Source: Sphagnum compactum
Lineage: Eukaryota; Bryophyta; Sphagnopsida; Sphagnales
Length of the DNA stretch: 64,000 nucleotides
Assembly (NCBI GenBank): GCA_965153455.1
Contig: OZ234496.1
Coordinates: 20,514,304-20,578,303, forward strand
Direction: 5' to 3'
The translations under genes were made by a program, and so were the position numbers. This document shows, one piece after another, positions 49,120 through 61,609 of the stretch. The notes below the pieces were generated by a model that had not been told where the DNA came from, did not search any database, and saw nothing but the letters and a program-made list of their open reading frames with translations. Within the stretch, counting starts at the first letter, position 1. Every line of letters starts with the position of its first letter.

Positions 49120-50020
49120 GCCACACTGCTAGAGATGAAGGATGGGAATGAATACATCTTGTTAGGGCAGTAGACCACTACTTGAAGTGGGCTGAGGCAA
49201 AGGCCATGGCCGATCAGGGGGCCCTAACAATTACAAAAACATTGGAGAGTAAAGTAATTTGCAGGCTTGTGGAGTGCCCAAGTACATTCTGACTGACAAT
49301 GATAATTAGAATGGTGATTTGAATTCTCTGAAATGTGTGTTGATTATGTGTAGGGTAAAGCTGAAGGCCATGGGCTTTACTGGAATAAGATTCTGCACAA
49401 GGGAGTGCAGGTTTTTATGATATTATAACATCGACATACAGCACCTGCACATCCTCAATGCAATGGATTTTTGTTGAACGGTTAATCAAGACAATCAAAG
49501 ACGAGTAGAAAATGATAGTTGCTATGCCAAACCATATGTCAGTTGTGTCAATTGTGTCAGTTGTGCACCCATTAATCTAATACAACAGATTTGGATTTAC
49601 AATTACCCATAATTTTGTTTGGATGTGGTTTCTAGTGAATCACAGAATTCTCACCTTACATGATACTCATGCATAGAAATCCTAATTGACGGCTGACAAC
49701 CATTTATCATCCTTGTGTGAGGCGTTTGAGTAGTAGGATGCCTCTGAAGACAACTAAGCTGCTTAGATGGTGAAGATGTGGATGGTTGCAGTCCTGTACA
49801 AGCTCTTAGAGACTGTAGCAGAAGCCCCAACAGAGGTCATGCTGCAAGGCATATGCCATCAGGAAGTGGAAGCAATTGTTTGTGGTACTGACAACAAATT
49901 GCTGGGTTAAGATGAGATGCCCAGGGTAGAAAAAAGGGCATGGAGTAGCAAGTTGGGAAAGGCCTTACAAGATTTTGGAATATAAAGATGGGAGAATTGA
50001 CCAGGATGTTATTGAGAGGT
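49120..50020 (+). pseudogene. Second decayed Ty3/gypsy-type integrase
   Basis: Broken frames yield MKDGNEYILL, a KWAEAKAMA-like block (GLRQRPWP in the shifted frame), VPKYILTDND-like sequence near 49,275, then HRHTAPAHPQCNG near 49,432 and ERLIKTIKD-like sequence. That is the order of an integrase core plus C-terminal part. Stops and indels are frequent and no LTR was found. It is clearly different from the integrase at 21 kb. Confidence 0.7.
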
Positions 50021-51111
50021 GGGTTGAGAGTTTTTCTGTTGTAGGATGGAAATGAGAAGATTTGGTAGTGACCATGTCAAGAACAAGAAGTTTTCAAGGC
50101 TGCAGCTTGAGCTGTTGTTTGTGGGACACAAACATCCCACAAATATTTAACAAGGGAGTGGTTACATGTTTGGTGAGGTTATGCAGCCTATTGGGCACAT
50201 AACTTTTAGTAGCTCCAATTAGTGATAGGGTTGTGAGTACAAGGAGACAGCCTGTGTAGCTCAGGGAGGTACTCTCCTTTTGGTAAGGAGCTTTCAAGCT
50301 GAAGGAGTAAGGAAGGTGAAGGGCAACTAGCAATGATGGAGCAAGCTGATGAGTGAAAGTGGATATGATCTTCAAATTTCTGCAAGGGAAATTATTCAGT
50401 AATAGGAGGTGAAAGAAGAAAAAAATTAAGGCATGAGCAATAGAGTGGCAGTGAGGACTTGCTAGAAAATTTGGGTTCCTGAGAGGAGATGAGAGCATGT
50501 GTTTCAAAAAATTCAATTTTCTGTTGCAAGAAGAGCAATGCGTTGAGCAATGCATCTTTTGGTGGCATTGCTCTTCTTGCAGCAATTCTGATTCTGCCTA
50601 AGTATTCCATATTCCACCTGTAACCTTATCTTGATAGAGCTTGTACTGATCCAAACAGACCTACAATGAACCAACTCAATTCCACTATTGTATTGACTGA
50701 AGTTGATAAAGGCTTCTCTGACTACTGATGGTTTTAAGTATTGTGTATTTACCTCTCTGGCTGCAGGCAGGGTTGTAGAATCTTCAGGTTGGTGGTATAT
50801 CTTGCAATGTATCAATGGCCCGAAGGAGACTGCACTGGCAGATAAACTGGGAACAATCCATTAATATACACTTTTCAATAACACACTCGGTGAGCAACAA
50901 CAAGAACAAATTATTCCTTGCGAGCTTTACTCTTGACTTTGTATATATACAACTGTTGCATAAAGACTACAGGCCCAAAACTGAAAAAGGAGCTTGGTGA
51001 TAACCAAATTTAGCTGCTCCATATGAAAGCTCTTCAAAATTTGAAGCCTAACTTGCATAATTAGTGAGGAAAGTGAGTCGGGTATGGTGAGAAAGAGAGG
51101 AGATACTGTTT
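50020..51111. other. Intergenic, 3' side of the DUF630/DUF632 gene
   Basis: No additional gene supported; a minus-strand open frame at 50,094-50,585 has no recognisable features. GCAATGCATCTTTTGGTGGC is flanked by inverted AAGAGCAATG/CATTGCTCTTCTTGC, a short hairpin around 50,520-50,580. Confidence 0.5.
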
Positions 51112-54100
51112 TTAACTGTTGGTAATGCGGGCCAAGTCTCTACTGTTGCCTGTTGTATGAAGCCTTTCATAGATCTCAGATTCCACATTACTGAATGTAA
51201 CCAGTGCTTGGAACAAGGTGGGAAGGCCTGTTTGCAAGCTGTTGAGAGTGTAAGCTCGAGTGTCAATGTGAGCTTTGCGCTCTGCTTCTACCTCTTCCTC
51301 AAGCCTACGCCTTGATGCCTCCATTCGCTGCCATCTTTCAGTTACCTCAGGTCCCCCTCTACTGACAAAGTCAAAATTGTCTTCATAGCCAGTCTCACTA
51401 GTGCTATGGATTGGAGAGTGCAATGGTGGAGGCCGAACTGACAGCTCTCTCATGGATGAACTATGAAGAGAAAATTCCCTCTTCTCAAGTTCTCGTGAAA
51501 AGAACTCCACCTTCTTCTTGATCCTTAGCTCCTCATATTGCAGTCTCAACATTTCCCGAACAACTGCAGCAAAACCTGCTATGGCTTCAATTGCAACTTT
51601 GTCAGGCATCTGATCCATTGCAGTCTGCCACTGCTGGCACAATGCATAGATTGGACTTGCATTCACACTGTCAATCAGGGAGCGGTCTGGGGATTGTGAT
51701 CCATTCCTCTCTGGCTCCACAAAGTGAATGAGACTCAACCGTATCCAGCCAGTCAAACTTTTCAAGTACTCTCTCTGTGAAGTCACTAGTTTGCTCAGAG
51801 ATTCAACCCACCTGCCATACAAAAAACACAATGATTACCTTCCTCTTGGAGCATTTAACAGTGAACCTCAACAGCACACTTTTAGCTTTTCAGAAGAACA
51901 AATCCATGAGGACATTTTATGAGCCCATAGAACAATATTTTGGTCGTTGCAGCTCAGAGAATGCAGATGCAGGTGTGGCTCTAAGATGTGTTGATTGAGT
52001 GTCTTATCTTAACAATTTAGAGCTACTGCAGATTATCTGAGACTCAGCTAGCATAAAATATAGAGCAAGCACTAATTTTGTCCTTCACACTGACTGATGC
52101 ATTGCTTTGAGCTGGTTAGCACAATCAGCTTAAGGGGAGGGTGTGTCACATCCACAAGAGGTCCTTTCCACTATCAAAAGTGCACAGTATGAAAGGAAGA
52201 CAACTGGAAAAAAGAAAGTTGGGGTGCTTAGCATAAAAGTTTACTGACGTCATGAGGGCAGCTTCCAATTGGGCAGTGGAGTGACGATGTGAGCTTGTAG
52301 TTGGCTCTGAGGCAGCAGAGTTGTCGAGCCTCCTCATCGCCTCAACAGCTTTCATCTGAGACTGATGGCAGTTTGAAATCACCTTCCACATGTTCATCAA
52401 CCTGAGCAATTCACAAACTCTGTGAGTTAGCAGTGTCCTTGCAAATGCCATCTGTCAAAGAGATAAGCTTGATAATCTTGGATGTGAATGTCACTCAATA
52501 ACCAATGCATAATGTTGGTGATAAGTCAAAATGTCCGAGATGTGCAACAGCAGTTGATAAAAAAGAACACTGCAAGATGTAAACTGTATCCAACTAAGTG
52601 CCCCCAGTTGATAGCTAACAACAAGGCTGGCACACTTCTATAGTGAGTCTCACATTTACCAATACCAAAAAATTGTTTCAGATTAACTCCATGTTGTCCA
52701 AAAGTGACTAAATAACTAACATCTTTTAAAATTTGAGGAATGCACACCATTTCTCCAAGGTCAACCTGATCTCAAAGGCTTTGCTTGATTTGCAAAAGTG
52801 CAAGAAAATGGGAGAAAACCCAGGTAATTGCCTAAATTAGGAGTTATTGTTGCAAGCAAGAGACGTACTCTTCAAGGAGTTCCAAGAGTTGTGGGTAAAG
52901 TTCATCATCCCTCAGCCTTTGGACTGCTGCTGCTGCACTCTCCACAGCTTCTACAGCAACTGCCATACGAGTCTGGAGCATTTTAATGTTTGCCCGAGTT
53001 CTGTCAATGACTTGTTGATCCTCACCCCTTGCATCTTGGTTTCTGTACACAGCACATTTCTTCTCAAACTCAATCCTCAGCGCTTCTGCCTCCTGTTTCA
53101 CAACAAATCAAGCATTTGCATCAACTTTTCTGCAAGTATGGATCAGGAATGGTTTGATCCTGAAAACAAGACTACCACCTTGGATTTTCTCCAAGATGGA
53201 AAAGAAAATGTTATGTAGGAGTATTGGTGTCAAAGATTAAGATAAGTTCAAGGAAACAGACCTTGACTTCTAGATGGAGTTTTTTCTCCCAGGCATAAAG
53301 TCTGTCTAGAGTGGAGGCATGGCTGCCAGTCAACCCACCATCATCTGTCCATGCAGCAATGCTCAAGCTGCTAAGGCTTCGAACACTTGATATACTGGCA
53401 GATTCCTCACTATAATAAGTTATGTGATTGCCATTTCTATGCTGACGGGGTGGCCTCTCTGCTGGCTTTGAGGACAGTCTTCGGAAGGACGCATTTAGCA
53501 TCCTAGCTGATTCTCCCACTCCTGGAATGCCAGCAACATTGGATAAGCAACTTAATGATGATACAAATGCTTTTCTATTCTCTACCATGATAGGCATTGT
53601 GAGATTTTGCAGTAAAAGAAAGCATAGTGAGGCAAAAGCACTTCAAGAATCAAGGTCAAGCAAGCAAGCTCACCTCTGAAACTGTCAGAGAAGCTTGAAT
53701 GATAATGCAGCTTTTTTGTCTCAAGCATTTGGGAGACTTTCTCCCCACTGTCAGCAGCACGCAAAAAAAAGTCATCCACTTCCTTCAGCACCTCAAGCAA
53801 GTCACGACCTGACTTCTCAGGGGGTATGACTGCCAGCTCTTTTTTTGTTGCTTCTACCATGCCCTTTTCTACCTTTTCCTGAGCAACAGGTACTATCTCA
53901 TTTGAAGCCTTCTCTTCATCCACCTTCACATTCTCCTTCACTTCCTCAGGCTTAGGAAGCACTTCAGCTTGCTGCTGTACACTGGTTTGTGGCTGTTTCT
54001 TTACAATGGGATTTACTTCCTGGGGCATCAATTCCTCCTCATCATCTGATTCCTGCACAGCAAAAGCTCAACATATTTAAGTTTCATCAAACCAACCAAA

Positions 54101-55047
54101 AAACCACCCATTGTATGGATAAAAATCCTGGATAATGGAAGGAGAGGATGACTGACCTTAGGAGGGGGTCCATCTACGGTGTCATCGTCGTCATCATCGA
54201 CATCCTCGAGCTCTGGAATATCTTCCTCCAACTGATTTAGGTTTAGATCTTGAAATCGAGGCTCCTCCTGATGTAAATCTCGTCGCTGCTGCTGATGATC
54301 TTGTTGCTCAGAGTACTGGAATGAGGAACGATATGGTTGTGGGCGAAAGGGGTCAAGAAAAAGGTCTTGCCAGCTACTGCGGGCTGTTGGAGGAAGAGGA
54401 GGCATTCCAGCTCGAGGTGGGGAAGGTGGAGGTGGTGGTGCTCGAGCATACCTCCAATCCTCTTCAAAACTGATTGGTGTTATAAGTGGGGGAGGAGGTG
54501 GTGAGTTCAGGTAGTTGTCTTCTACTGTCATCATCATAGTTTCAGGAAACCTATTTGGCTTGCTGCTGGAGACAGTCTCCTTAGACTTTGCCTTGAGGAT
54601 CCCATTCGGGACTCCATTAGGGTTCGTCTTTTTTGGTGGAGGAGCAGCAGCAGCAGGAGGTGGAGAAGGCTTTTTCTGAGGAGACTGTGGAAGCTCAAGA
54701 CGAGGAGGAGAAGAAGGAGGGGGAGGAGGAGTAGGAGGACAGACCGGTGAAATGGTTGGAGACATAGGCGGTGGTGGTGGTGGCATTGCAATAGGAGCAA
54801 GCTCAAAGCCATGTGGAGTGCCTAGAGTCTCTGGAAGAAACAAAGCAGCAGTTAAAGCTGGATCCTTCACCTCTCCTTCAGCAAATTGCCTGAAGGCAGA
54901 ACCAGCTCCTTTCAACGCCACAACATACTGAGCATGAGAAGCTGCAAAAGCATGCCGTTTGTACACCGCCTGCTTCAGGAACCGTTTTCGTGCCCTGCAT
55001 CTGGAAACTAACTCTTCATTCTCCACTTTTGAGCTTGAGCACCCCAT
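51112..55047 (-). CDS. DUF630/DUF632 protein, NRG2/REL2-like, six exons
   Basis: A plant-only family that includes Arabidopsis NRG2 (nitrate signalling) and rice REL2 (leaf shape). Exons, from the 5' end: 55047-54157, 54052-53674, 53521-53262, 53092-52869, 52401-52249, 51811-51112. The phases close at 2,607 nt, 868 residues, without stops. The start MGCSSSK is a classical N-myristoylation/palmitoylation signal, which fixes this ATG over the upstream in-frame one at 55,113. DUF630 covers about 1-60 (RCRARKRFLKQAVYKRHAFA, SAFRQFAEGE). Two proline-rich stretches follow (about 88-140 and 190-250), then an acidic DDDDDD run near 290. DUF632 begins at about 378 (DLLEVLKEVDDFFLRAADSG) and includes STLDRLYAWEKKLHLEVK, LMNMWKVISNCHQSQ, WVESLSKLVTSQREYLKSL, and LQTGLPTLFQALVTFS near the C-terminus. 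The last donor is GTCAGT at 52,248; the GTAAAC three bases later would break the frame. Confidence 0.92.
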
Positions 55048-55819
55048 GTCCTTCTCCTCTTCCTGTTGTTCCAGACTCTGGCTCGTCAGACAGATTTCCA
55101 CATAGGTACACACTTCTGGACAACGCCGACAGAAAGATGAACGTGCCTTCTTTCTTGCTTTTCTTTGATTTGCTTTGCTTCAGGAAATGGAATTATATGT
55201 GAGGAAATGGGAAGTAATGCGTTGCAATGTGAAGCCGATTATGATTTTTTTTCGCAATGAGAAAAAGGAGATGGAAGCAAAAGCTTCACAAAATGTTTCA
55301 TGGAAAACACACTCACAGGAAAACCATCATCAAAATAGAGCGCTAGAACTGCGCTATATGACGAAGCCTATCATCTGAACTCCACTTTCTTCTGTACTAA
55401 GCAAAAGATACAAACAAGGAGAAGAAGAAAGAATAACATTCTCACCTTGTTGACAAGAGAAGTTGGAAAAAGATGCGCAGTCTCGTAAAGAATAGGCACT
55501 CTCTCTCCTATTAGCCGTCTCGGTTCCTGCACGTTCTCCTTTCCAGTGCATCCTTCACGTACTCCTTGTCTCTGCAAAGCTCCATCTCCCTCTCCCAAAT
55601 TGAACGCATCCGATCAAAAAAAACTAACTGCACAAGCTCACGCACGCACGCACGCCCGCCAAATGCATATTATCTCGCTCACGGTGAGGAAAAAGATGAA
55701 GATGAAGAAGACGAAGAACAAGGAGCTAAAGCGCGAAAAAAAAGAAGAAGCAGTAAGGGGGACGGAAAGAACAGCAGGTGCAGGACAAAACTCCAAGAGC
55801 CAAGAAATGTTCCAGCTCT

Positions 55820-55860
<41 letters not shown>

Positions 55861-56170
55861 ACTCCCGAATCTCACAAGCTCCCAAACTCCTCCTCCACAA
55901 CAAGTGTCATGGAGGTGGCTATCCCAAAGCAGCTGAGGAGGAAAAAAGGCGTGCGCCAAAACACTCCAATCCAGTAGCAGCAGCAGCAGCAAACGGGCAG
56001 AGGAAACAAGGACGAAGGAAGCAGCAACAGTAGCAGCAGCAGTCGATGGCGTCTGTTGTTGTGCGCGCATTGCTGCAACGCAGCAGCAACGGCCACTGTG
56101 CGCGGACAGACACAGAGGGAGAAAGAGAGAGATAGAGAGAACCGGGGGAGGGGCCCATCACCAGAGCGCC
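55048..56170. other. Upstream region of the DUF630/DUF632 gene
   Basis: Probably the promoter and 5' leader on the minus strand. It holds (CT)18 at 55,822-55,857 and CAG/GCA-rich triplets at 55,975-56,100. Open frames here are products of simple repeats. Confidence 0.5.
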
Positions 56171-56184
56171 ACCCACAATCCTAC

Positions 56185-57010
56185 GCCCCTCGTTTCCGCC
56201 CTTCGTCACTCAGGACCTCATTCTGCACACCTCAATTTCTCTCCGCCCCTCGTTTCCACCCTTCGTCACTCACAGCAGTTTTCTTTCGCACTTCAAATTC
56301 TCTCCGCCCCTCATTTGCCACTCTTCATTACGTACTCAGGACCTCGGTCAGCAGTTTTCTTTCACACCTCAATTTCTCTCCGCCCCTCCTTGCCACGCTT
56401 CGGCAGTCAGGACCTCACTTTCACGCCTCAAATTCTCTGCCCCTTATTGCCATGCTTTCTCACTCGGGAGCTCCTCACTTCAGTTGAATGTTTTGAGAAA
56501 AATTTTTTCAAAATTATGTCAGAAGTTCCTTTTTTTATTCAAAAAAATTCGAAAAATTTGACAAAAATCGTCATGACTGCCTACAACATGCAAGGGTGCT
56601 TAAGATTTTATACTTTCATGTTTTTAATATCGCCAGATTTGGCTAAATGAACTTATGGACTATTGCCACATGAGCAACATCACAAAATTGGAAAAAAAAA
56701 AAAAAAAAACACACCGCCTCAGTAGTTTTCTTTTTACACCTCAATTTTTCTCTCCATCCCCAGTTTCCAATCTTTGTCACTCACTCACGAGCTCAGTCAG
56801 CAGTTTTCACACCTCAATTTCCATCCGCCCCTCATTATCACCCCTCATTTCCGCCCTTAATCATGACTCAAGACCTCTTTTTCGCACCTCAATTTTTTTC
56901 TCCCTGTCCCTCATTTCCACTCTTCGGAGTGACACTGGGACCTCAGCAATTTTCACACCTCAATTTCGGACCTCAGTTGTTTTCACATCTCAATTAAACT
57001 AAGATCTACG
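56185..57010. repeat. Degenerate tandem array, TTTCACACCTCAATTTCTC-type unit
   Basis: About ten loose copies of a unit containing CCGCCCCTCGTTTCCACCC, TTCGTCACTCAGGACCTCA and TTTCACACCTCAATTTCTC, with variable length (about 60-90 bp). The GATTTGGCTAAATG dispersed repeat interrupts it at 56,480-56,700. Confidence 0.75.
56625..56700 (+). repeat. Dispersed repeat with GATTTGGCTAAATG core, copy 3
   Basis: Matches copies at 11.2 and 31.93 kb (GATTTGGCTAAAT and CATCACAAAATTGG blocks in the same order). It ends in a run of 19 A. Confidence 0.5.
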
Positions 57011-57860
57011 GTTAGATCTTAGGTCAGATCTTTTGCTGTGGTTCCCCTTCACCTACACTATCACCTACACCTGCAAACCTCATTTTTTCACATCTCATTA
57101 ATTACCCTAAGATCTAGGGTTAGATCTTAAGTCAGAAAGTTTGAGCTAATCCTTCTGAGGTAGCCTACCATTAGCCATGCCTCTTGACCTAAGTTTTTCA
57201 CATCTCAATAATTACCCTAAGATCTAGGGTTAGATCTTAGGTCAGAAACTTTGAGGTAATCCTTCGTAGGTGCATCAAGTATAACCTCCGGACCTCAATT
57301 TGGGTATCTCAATAATCACCTTAAGTCTAGGGTTAGATCATGGGTCAGACCCTTCATGTGGTTAATTCCTTCTAGTGAGGTGTCATTACCTCCTACTCTT
57401 CTTCTTTCCAATTCCTTCAATTGGGACCTCAATTTTCACACCTCATTTTACCATAGTAACCTTAGATCTTGGGTTAATCCATCCCTTGGACTCCAAAGGT
57501 GCACCAATATAACCCATACCACACCTTTGCCTTCCTCTCAACCCCTTCTCTTCAAATGTCAATTTTTACACCTCACTTTACCTAAAAATTCTAGGTTTAG
57601 GTCATATGCTTGGCCCCCAAGGTCTCATCAACCCCACATTAACCTAAAACCTCAATTTTTGACTCCTCAAATTCACCTTAAGATCTTGGGTTAGATCTTA
57701 AGGTTGGATCCCTTGGGTTTAAGGTTTGTAAGGTTTGCAATTAGTCATCACACCTCCTTTCAACCCTTCTTCATTTGGGGCCCCTCACCTTCAATTCTTT
57801 TGAGAGCTAGCTAGGGTTAATAGAACTCTAGGGTTGGATCACCCTTTGGCTTGACCAACA
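57000..57860. repeat. Degenerate repeat, GATCTAGGGTTAGATCTTA-type unit
   Basis: CTAAGATCTAGGGTTAGATC with a TTAGGTCAGA tail recurs at about 57,005, 57,112, 57,217, 57,313 and 57,672, a spacing near 100 bp in the best part. CACCTCAATTTT-type linkers tie it to the array before it. Confidence 0.8.
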
Positions 57861-60490
57861 CCCCATCCGTCCATCCATCATTTGAGGTGCCAATTGAGCC
57901 TCCCCAAAAAAAAAAAAAAAAAGCTCAAACAAAAGTGCTAAAATTGACGTGATTTAGGTACATTTGTTTTGGGGAAACTTGTGCAATAATTGAGATGCGA
58001 CAATAGCTATGCTCGGACTACTGAGGCTATGAAAAAACAACAACAATGAAATAATGTACACAATTGAAGGCTTTGTGTGGTTGGTAGGTGCGGGTCAGTG
58101 ATAGGAAAGACCCAAAAAAGAGTCAAGAATGTATCAAAATCACCACCCAAGGGAAAAGCCGCTTTGTTTCTAGTGATATATACAACCACCAAATCCTTTT
58201 GCTATTCACAAGCCTTGACTCCTAATAAGCACATATTATAACCCTAAACCTAATACTTCACGCGGTGTGTTTTCTTTTTGTTTGTGTGACGAACAGCCGT
58301 TGAGAACTCAGAAACAACATACTAAAAAATTAATAGTATACAAAAAAAATACATAAGAATACAATACACATGAAATTCATGAGCATTTAGAAGAAAAAAC
58401 AAATCTTGATTTAAAATCCATTCAAATAGAAAGTAGATTTTTCATCCATTATTGTCCAAACACACTGGCCACAGTGCGACACGCCCCTTGTTTTCTTTGT
58501 GCCATTTTCATGTACGGGAACGAAGTTACACACGGCCAAAGTGTCATGCATTCTCAAAACTAGTTTAATTGAGCATTCAAAACTGGCTTGCACATTCCCC
58601 CTAATCCGGCCGCTACGTTTTATTCCGGCCACTAAGTTCGTCCTTCTTCAGGAATCAGGTGTGTAGTGTGTACTTTTGGAAGTATGCTATACGTTACTTT
58701 ATTTTAAAAAAATTACTCCGTGTTGTTGTTGTTGTTTTCAGCCCCATTGACGGACAAATGGTGTATATTTTGGGCATCCAACTTTTCGAATATGCACTCA
58801 ATAAGTTAGGAGAGATTATAATCTATACGGAGCAATGTGTTGTCGCATAGGTCGCATTTTTTTTGGTGGGGGGGGGGCGGGGTTCTGGCTCTAAGGTACC
58901 GAAACACGTGTACTGTGTCCGAGGGCACCTGGATTTCCATCTAGTCCATCTGTCGACAATTAGATTCGATCTTGGCTGTCCCAAGGCAATTGATTGAATT
59001 CCATCTGAGCCATCCAAGTGTTCTCAGATTTGATCTCAGCCATCAGATGGGGATTGTATTCGCAGGTTTTTACATTTTGGTCGTCACTTTTGGAGGAATG
59101 TTTCACAAGATGTTACCCATATAATGAGGGTACTTATTCTGTTTCATATTAATTAGTTGGGGGTGTCTCACAAATCCAACTATTTTTTGTTTTGTTTTTT
59201 TTGCAATGAGCCAATTTGATTGGCCCATCACAAAAAAAATTGGAACTATGGAGGCTCCCCAAAATAGAAGATTCTATGGAAAGATGGAGTGCCTCCCCCT
59301 TTGGCCCACCTATATAGGTGAGAAGGGGAGGACTTTGGGCAAAACAAATGGGATTAAAGCAAGGTGCTATTGGTAACACTCTTGAGGAACACATTGGGAA
59401 CCTGATGGGAACATTTTGGGAACAAAAGAAAAAGGGCAAAAATCCTTCCCCCCTCCCTCCCCTCCCCCCCCAAACTTCGAAGAAAAAAATCAGGGCACTT
59501 TAGGTGCATGCTGAGCCTTCCCATTGGCTGCAGCATGAAATTTCTATTTTCAAAACTGTTCGTCACCATTTTCGGCCTGGGGCTAATACCCGGATTATAA
59601 AGTGGGGGTACTTATTTATCGTGAGCTGTGAGTTTCATTTTGTCGGGAATTTCATGGAACGTTTCTTGTTTTGATTGTTTGGTGGTTTTAACTTGTTGCA
59701 AGGGGCAAAGGCATTGCAGCAAAGACGAGCAACTTGTTTGACAATTTCAACTGGAAAAAAGTGTTGTTTTTGTCTCCTTTACTAAAAAGTGAATAGGATG
59801 GATTGTTTTGCATGCGTGGCCATTGTAACATGCTGAAATTCTGTTTGTGCGTGCATTATGCATCTTCGGGTGGCATGCAAAAATCGTCAAAGGAGTGAAG
59901 TTTGTTTGTTGCTTTTCTGAATAGAAGAAGTCACGCACTTGATTTGGCTCACCATTTGGGTGGGCACTTGTGGGAAGAAGAATAGGAAGCCAATTTTGTG
60001 AATTGTTGAGATTTGAAGGATTTATTTTTTCTTTTTTCTTTTTTTGGTGTTGATGACTATATGTCAAGTGTGGACCCAAGCACACTATTTTTCAATTGGT
60101 AGGATTCAATTTAATTCAATCGTGACTGGCTAGGGACCAAATCGGTCAAGGAACAAAGTAAAAACTTTGGGTGCCATAAGAATGTGATTTTTTGGGGATT
60201 TTGAGCAAAGCCAAAGAGCCCCCTTACTTGCACAACAACACCCCCCTCCCCCCAACTCCTATTTTGCAAACAAACCATTTCTTTACTCCACACCCTTCTA
60301 ATCAAAACAACAATTTGGAGGGAGTCACCCATTGAGTTTCATATATTATTTCCCCAACCATAAACAAATCATTTCTTTGTGTTGTCACATGGTCTAAATT
60401 GTGTCCAAACTGAAGAATGTATGTAGCTGACAAGTGATCCCACCACCATGAGGCCTCTAATAAAAATAATAAAAGAAAATTGATGTTCCA
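57860..60490. other. Intergenic DNA, nothing recognised
   Basis: Short C/G tracts (about 58,868 and 59,465) and scattered simple sequence, but no protein resemblance and no clear repeat unit. Confidence 0.45.
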
Positions 60491-60494
60491 AGGC

Positions 60495-61060
60495 GACCGT
60501 TCAAAATCTCTGCTTTTGTCTCTATTGTCTTTTGATATTAACTAACCGGAACAATTAACTGCATGTCTTAAGAGTGTGTTATTGTTGGCTTGGCTCCCCA
60601 TCATGTGTGGTTTGTCACCTTAAATTTGATTCTCTTAATGTTAACTAGGGGCCAAATTAGGCTCATGCGCAACAAAGGACTTTTGAAATTTGATTGTTTC
60701 TTTATATTCTCTCTCAATACAAACGGGAACAATTAACCACATATCTTGAGAGTGTGGTTTAGTTGGCTTAACTCTCGACCATGTATGGTTTGTCGCCTAA
60801 ATTTTCATCTCTTAATGTTATTGAGGGAGATGAATTAGCCTCATGTGCAACAAATGAGTTTTCAAATTCAGTTGATTCTTTCTATTCTCTCTCAATACTA
60901 ACGGGAAAAATTAACCACATATGTTAAGGTTGTGGTTTATTAGTTGCCGTGACAACCGACCATGTATGGTTTGTCACCTAAATTCTTGTCTCTTAGTGTT
61001 AATAGGGGGATGAATTAGCCTCATATGCGACAAATGAGTTTTGAAATTTGGCCCGTGCAC
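60495..61060 (+). repeat. 178-bp tandem repeat, three units
   Basis: The anchor GGAACAATTAACCACAT (with small changes) starts at 60,548, 60,726 and 60,904, exactly 178 bp apart each time. CATGTATGGTTTGTC and CTCATGTGCAACAAATGA also recur at that period. Units are perhaps 80-85 percent alike. No coding potential. Confidence 0.88.
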
Positions 61061-61350
61061 AACAAAGCTCAAGCTCTAGTATAGTTATCTTTTCCTATGT
61101 CACGGCAAGGGAGCAAATATTCAGTCAGCCACAAATTTTGAGTAAAAAGGAGACAGAACTTTGAGATCTATGACTTCACAAATTGTGCCAGTACTATTAT
61201 GTACTAACGTACTATCCTTATTGTAAAGATCAACAACCAAGACCACCAACCTAAGAACCAAATAGCAAAGGCCTTACAAGGCCTCACACTTCAAAACTTA
61301 AACTCAAGTTGTAGTGAACTTGAGGATTGGCCTTCCGAGGAACCCCAAAG

Positions 61351-61580
61351 AGGTGCATTCACACTTGATAGCCCATTTAACATTGGGTGCCACCTAGGAC
61401 CTAAAGCTAGGTGACATCCTAGGTGGCACCCAATGTTAAATGGGCTATAGCTTAATGTTAAGTGAATGTTAGTTTAACATAAAGTCTTTCTGATAAGTAA
61501 GTTTAAGTCTTAAATGACTAGTATGGATGATAAGGGACTCAACACTAGAGTCCCTAACACCAAGTGTGAACGCACTTTAA
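61351..61580 (+). mobile_element. MITE family with GTGCATTCACACTTG ends, copy A, with hairpin
   Basis: The ends AGGTGCATTCACACTTG and CAAGTGTGAACGCACTTTA are inverted repeats. Inside, 61,369-61,399 and 61,417-61,447 are a perfect 31-bp inverted repeat around a 17-bp loop (TAGCCCATTTAACATTGGGT at the outer side). Copy B at 61.8 kb is the same family in the opposite orientation. Confidence 0.82.
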
Positions 61581-61609
61581 GAGTCCCAAAGAGTGGCCAG
61601 AGAGAAACA

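Noticed and set aside
54534-54812. Leucine-rich minus-strand frame inside the DUF630/DUF632 gene
   Set aside because: Out-of-frame shadow of the proline-rich exon 1.
57000-57860. CTAGGGTTAG motifs as interstitial telomere repeats
   Set aside because: The telomere-like heptamer is not tandem; it occurs once per unit of a roughly 100-bp repeat.
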